Below, one piece after another: positions 59,941-64,000 of a DNA stretch of 64,000 nt. This stretch comes from Phallus indusiatus (Eukaryota; Basidiomycota; Agaricomycetes; Phallales; Phallaceae), in NCBI GenBank assembly GCA_027605045.1, contig JAQFWX010000042.1, positions 1 to 64,000 of the forward strand, read 5' to 3'. Both the position numbers and the translations under genes were made by a program. Positions within the stretch are counted from its first letter, which is position 1. Each line of letters opens with the position of its first letter. The notes under the pieces are model-generated. The model had not been told where the DNA came from. It saw only the letters and a list, made by a program, of their open reading frames with translations, and did not search any database.

Positions 59941-59961
59941 GCAACGGTGGTCCACCGTTGC
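59941..59961. repeat. Perfect hairpin just before B1
   Basis: GCAACGGTGG and CCACCGTTGC are separated by one T. It lies 30 nt after the recombinase stop and 9 nt before B1; likely a structured RNA 3' end or a recombination landmark. Confidence 0.7.
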
Positions 59962-59970
59962 GGGTGGGCT

Positions 59971-60061
59971 GGCGGTCGTCTGTCCTGCGTACCGAGCTCC
60001 GCTCGTTCCCCAACCTCATACGGCTGCCAGTTCCAGAGAGAGAGAGCAAGACGAAGCAGGA
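59971..60061 (+). repeat. Split direct repeat B1
   Basis: 91 bp, identical to B2 at 60346-60436. It abuts A2 directly at 60061/60062, creating the B-A junction expected at the recombination site. Confidence 0.93.
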
Positions 60062-60202
60062 GTAGGGACGGTGCCGAGACGGCACCACCGTCCTGCAGAG
60101 CGCAGAGAGCGCTAGAGGCACTCACGGTTCTTCCAGACCACCATCATCACACTAGATAGTTCACATTCACTCGCATTAGACATCCATCCATCTTTTTGCT
60201 TT
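60062..60202 (+). repeat. Split direct repeat A2
   Basis: 141 bp, identical to A1 including the terminal foldback. Confidence 0.95.
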
Positions 60203-60345
60203 CCCACCCTTCCCATCCCAGTGCACATAGTTTATTCAGTTTCATATCTCCATCAGTAGTCTACAGCTGGCTAATATACATTCTCAAGCGTTATTGCGTC
60301 CCTCTGGTAGGCAACCGAATCGTAGGACAAGGAGCCCGCCCACCC

Positions 60346-60436
60346 GGCGGTCGTCTGTCCTGCGTACCGAGCTCCGCTCGTTCCCCAACCTCATACGGCT
60401 GCCAGTTCCAGAGAGAGAGAGCAAGACGAAGCAGGA
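60346..60436 (+). repeat. Split direct repeat B2 (right end)
   Basis: 91 bp, identical to B1, ending GAAGCAGGA at the right boundary of the element; 143 bp separate it from A2. Confidence 0.93.
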
Positions 60437-61100
60437 ATGTCCGTACCCGTCCTGTGACAGCCGTAAGGGCTCGTAAGGGTCCCGCACTTGAGCTGTGTCC
60501 GTCCCTGAGTTTAGCCATTACGGTCTCAATTTCCCGAACCGTTTCTGTCACTTCACAGAGTGCATTTTAGAAACAGTACTATCGTACATAAATGTATAAT
60601 TTTTTTGTGAAACTAAAATGAGCAGCCGGGTGCTGCAGCCCCCGCTTGGCCCCCGCTAGTTTTGCGATGAGCGCTTATGTGAGATCTAAGCGAGTTTGGG
60701 CAAACTTGCTCAAAAACGTGAAGTCCCTGTTAATAGACGCCGATGAACTGAGACGCGTCATCGATGTTCTAAGAGCACCATCAGGCACCATCCCATCATC
60801 TTTGAAGATTATTAACTCTGTAATCAATTTTATTTCAAACATATTTAAAATTAAAAACTTTTTAATCTTTTGACCTTGAAAATTGCATTTGTAGAAGAAG
60901 GTGAATTGAAAGTTGGGACTGTGAAAGACAATTCCAGCACAGATCAGACTCCGCGGGACACTTGTTATTATGGCATGCTACATAGATAGCACAGCGCTTA
61001 AAGTGAAGGGGTGACTAAGAATTAAATTATGTAATAAAAAATCTTCTCTTGTCTGACCCTTTTCTTCTACAAGGCTACATGAAACGTCTTCACTGTTTAC
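60437..61100. other. Intergenic, no gene seen
   Basis: Right flank of the retrotransposon and promoter region of the AIM9-like gene. A short open frame (60646-60873) has no recognisable features. Confidence 0.45.
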
Positions 61101-62977
61101 ATGTGCTGTGCGAGGCTTGTTTTTCCTTTACTTCCAGTGCGCTATCCGCGTACTTTCTACTCGCTGATTTTACCGTCTAACTCGACTCGGACTTGCCGGC
61201 GGCTGCTACGTCGTGCATTTGCAAGCGTGTCAAATTATCCTATAAACTTTCTTGATGATTACTTCAATTATTCATCAGGACGCTGGCTGTAAAGTCTTAT
61301 ACATCTTTTTTCCCTGTTGTCTAATATGTCTAATTGATGATATCCAGCGTCAACAATGATCTTCGCCTCAAAGAACGCAGACGTGAGTTCGACATTAATG
61401 AGCTTTGTTGACTTGCGGCGCAGTCTGTTGGTCGAAGTCATCAAGACATCGCCACCTTCACGAAACTTGCAGAGGGTGGATGTAATCGGACTTTTCTTAT
61501 TACCATGCATGACGGCTTTGAAATGGTAGCCCGCATCCCATACCCCGTTACACCCCCCAAGTTTTATGCTATCGCCAGTGAAGTGGCCACAATGCGCTTC
61601 CTTCGTTCCTCTGGGTTTCCTGTTCCCGAAGTTTACAATTACTCTCCCTTCTCGGACAATTCCGCGAAGACAGAATATATATTCATGGAGTTTATAAGAG
61701 GTACGAAGCTCAGCGACATGCGGCTGACGAAAGAGGATATCCACTCGGTCTTAAGTCAGCTTACTGAACTCGAGTCTCGCATGATGTCGATTTCTTTCCC
61801 GGCTGGTGGGAGCCTCTACTATGCCGCTGATTTGGAGAAGGTGACAAAGAGGACGGGTATCCCGCTCAATGACGAGCGGTTCTGTGTCGGTCCAGATGTT
61901 AGGGTGATTATGTGGTACGGGAGGAGATCTCAGCTCGACGTAAATAGGGGACCGTGTACGTTCCTTTTCTTTCCTTTTTTGAGAACTTATTTCTCGAATC
62001 GATACATTTTAGACGAAAACATGGAGGAAGCGCTCATGGCACCAGCTCTCAAAGAACTGGAGTATCTGAAACAGTTTGGTCGACCGCTGCTACCATTTCA
62101 ACGTGAAAGAAGAGAGTCTTACGATTACAAGGAGCAGTCCCCGTTGGACCACGTCCAGAATCTTAAACGCTACCTTCTCATCGCGTCCTCGCTCGTCCCC
62201 AGGAACACAGCTCTTCATCAGTTCTGTATCCGCCATCCCTATCTCCAGATGAGCAACATTATCGTGTCGGAGTCGTCAAACTCCGAATCTCACAGGGTGA
62301 AAATTGTGGGACTGCTTGACTGGCAACACGCTTCGATCCTACCCGCGTTTCTCCTCGCCGGTATACCGGATCGCTTGCAGAACTACGATGACCCAGTCTC
62401 CGAGGCTCTCATCCCTCCCTCGTTGCCGGAAAATTTAAAAGAGCTGGATCGATCTGAACTGAGTGTTGTTATGGAACTCCATGTCCGCCGTCTCGTCCAC
62501 TTTTACTACGTCAAGAGCACGGAGGAGTACAATAAGCTTCATCATGATGCGTTGTCCGACCCTGGGTCTATGTTCATGAGCGACCTGTTCGACCGAGCCG
62601 GTTGGCCCTGGGAAGGTGAAACTCACGAGCTGAAGGCCTTTTTAATAGCGGCAGCAGAAATTTGGTGGAAAAAGAGTCGTGTAGGGGAGAAAGGGGATGT
62701 GCGGTGTCCAATCGCGTTTGATCCCGAGGACATACGCCAGACAAAAGAGCTGAGCGCAAGGTTGAAAGTAGCTGACGAGAATTTTGAGAGGTGCCGCAGC
62801 ATTATTGGATTTGAGACCGTGGAGACTTGGGTTTTCAACGAAAACTACGAAAGGGCCTCTGAGCTTGCTAGGCTGATGAAGGCGAAGGTGTTGACCGCGA
62901 TCCCGGAGAAGGAAGTCCGGGCTAAGGTTGAGGCGAATTGGTTCTTGGACGATATGGACGAAACGCCTTACATGTAA
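61101..62977 (+). CDS. AIM9-like mitochondrial phosphotransferase-family protein, probably damaged
   Basis: Exon 1 (61101-61288) gives an Arg-rich, acid-free leader (YPRTFYSLILPSNSTRTCRR) and the family motif DDYFNYSSGRWL. After a GTAAAG...CCAG intron come VNNDLRLKERRREFDINEL and an in-frame TGA at 61409-61411, then in the same frame AAQSVG, FTKLAEGGCNRTFLITM, MVARIPYPVT, SEVATMRFLRSSGFPVPEVY, FMEFIRGTKLSD and, after an intron near 61959-62011, a long C-terminal part with KIVGLLDWQHA. This is the aminoglycoside-phosphotransferase/AIM9 fold, located in mitochondria in yeast. The catalytic HPDL is HPYL here (RHPYLQMSN), so the catalytic base is gone. The frame from ATG 61505 onward is intact, so a shortened protein could be made. 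It may be a pseudogene or a pseudokinase with a sequence error at the TGA. Confidence 0.7.
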
Positions 62978-64000
62978 TGAAAATTAGATCTACTGAAAAG
63001 TATTTTACAGCGGAGTTTTGTTGTTATTTTGTTGTGCTTTTTATACATTGACCTCTTTGCTGGCAATGCCACTGTATGCCAGCGCGCGGTTTATTCTTCA
63101 GGACGTCTTACGCTCGACGCGGAACGAAACGGAAGGGACTCCTGTTCGAGCCTCATGTATAGGTAAATAACGCCACATAGGTTATGCATTATGATTGCCG
63201 CTAATTGACATTCCCTATGATTTACAAGTTCTGAATCATCAAGAATATTTACAATGTGGATTAATCATCGGCCCACATGCCCATTTCAAATTGTTTCATC
63301 CATGGCGCGTTTCGAATTTGCTAGGAATATATAAAATCCAATTCTTCTCAAAATCAGTGGCACTTCCGGCAATCTTTGAAAAAAAAAGTCAATGGGCACT
63401 CCAATTATTCTATGACGATTTTATGATAATCAACGACGATGTCATTAAGAAGACGGAAGACATGTCATGAAAATCTTCAGCGCGTACTTCAGCAAACTTC
63501 AAATTCATATATTCAGTATCAATAACGAGTGACTTCTTTTGATCTGATGTGCCAGGGATGTTTCATGCTCCGGCCGTTCCATCTGTGAGCCAGTCAAGTT
63601 GCGAGCTTAACGAAGATCTGTAGTATCCATGGTCAAAACCAAAGACTAAAACCAAAAAATAAAACTTTATCGTCAGTATCTGCTTGGTTATTTCTCCGAT
63701 TTGCTGTGTTGAAGATTTCATCACGCAGGCACATTTGGGGTATGTGCATCCTCTCCGTTACATAACTTAAGCTCTGACATATGGAATGTTGCACTGGCAC
63801 CCTGAGTCTGAGTCCCTGACCGGTACGTACCATCATATCGCATCCTCTGACTCACATACATAAAAGAAGGCGATCACTTCAAGTTATACTTTGACGATTT
63901 GACGTCGTTATCAATCTGAATGTATAGGGTTTATATGGGGAAAGGTGTTCTTTTAATTTGTTACCAAGTATGTCAGATACAATTACAAGGGAGACTCTCT
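62978..64000. other. Right-end intergenic sequence, no supported gene
   Basis: A plus-strand frame at about 63195-63470 without an ATG start is open for 91 codons but not recognisable. No repeats or RNA genes were identified up to the window edge. Confidence 0.4.

Larger units (their letters stand above)
55538..60436 (+). mobile_element. Ngaro/PAT-type tyrosine-recombinase retrotransposon, complete
   Basis: A 4899-bp element bounded by split direct repeats: A1 (141 bp), coding region, B1 (91 bp) abutting A2 (141 bp), a 143-bp spacer, and B2 (91 bp). By eye A1 equals A2 and B1 equals B2 at every base. It encodes a spliced Gag with zinc motifs, a reverse transcriptase-RNase H and a tyrosine recombinase, the defining set of the DIRS order; split direct (not inverted) repeats place it with Ngaro/PAT rather than DIRS1. 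These elements replicate through a circular DNA that the recombinase inserts, so no target duplication is expected, and none is seen. Codon composition is more GC-rich than the flanks. Repeat identity suggests recent insertion. Confidence 0.93.

Noticed and set aside
61383..61423. A 41-nt GTGAGT...GCAG intron removing the in-frame TGA of the AIM9-like gene
   Set aside because: It would be too short, would change the frame and would delete a conserved segment.
1..64000. CRISPR arrays, ribosomal RNA genes, bacterial operons
   Set aside because: No regularly spaced repeats, rRNA-like sequence or Shine-Dalgarno-led gene strings were seen; intron-rich genes exclude a prokaryotic origin.

Overview
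This window reads as nuclear DNA of an agaricomycete (mushroom-forming basidiomycete). Most genes are cut by many 45-70 nt GT-AG introns. Both strands are used, and several families are typical of Agaricomycetes: four DUF6535-type membrane proteins, a DUF6698-type fragment, an F-box protein, a Zn2Cys6-like protein and a fungal P450. Nothing suggests a bacterial, organellar or viral source. Family names come from motif recognition; no database search was possible.

Left third (1-21.5 kb): the end of an unrecognised minus-strand gene; a 79-aa Tom6-like single-span protein divergent from a TetX-type FAD monooxygenase; a frameshifted Zn2Cys6-like gene; a P450 with a suspicious 10-bp duplication; DUF6535 copy 1; an F-box/LRR-like gene; an intact aquaglyceroporin; a clearly dead SCP-x-type thiolase; and a truncated DUF6698-type gene.

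Middle (24-54 kb): a drug/proton-antiporter-type MFS transporter; a gene in which a CS (p23-like) domain is spliced in frame to a metallophosphoesterase with altered metal ligands; DUF6535 copies 2 and 3 in tandem (copy 3 frameshifted); a decay zone holding a RecQ-type helicase pseudogene, a hAT-type MITE with an 8-bp target duplication and a solo-LTR-like element with a 5-bp target duplication; an intact secreted acid sphingomyelinase-type enzyme; and DUF6535 copy 4. The DUF6535 copies share the exon layout and four-helix membrane module and differ mainly in the long C-terminal region.

Right end (55.5-63 kb): a complete 4.9-kb tyrosine-recombinase retrotransposon of the Ngaro/PAT type. It has spliced gag, RT-RNase H, tyrosine recombinase and perfect split direct repeats (A1 ... 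B1-A2 ... B2). Its two pairs of repeats are identical by eye, so the insertion looks recent. It lies 74 bp beyond the stop codon of an unrecognised cysteine-containing gene. After it comes an AIM9-like mitochondrial kinase-fold gene with an in-frame TGA and a substituted catalytic aspartate.

The most noteworthy observations are the Ngaro-type element and its expression signals (TGATG coupling, a putative +1 shift, a three-zinc-motif Gag), the DUF6535 cluster, the CS-phosphoesterase fusion, and the two non-coding elements with target duplications.
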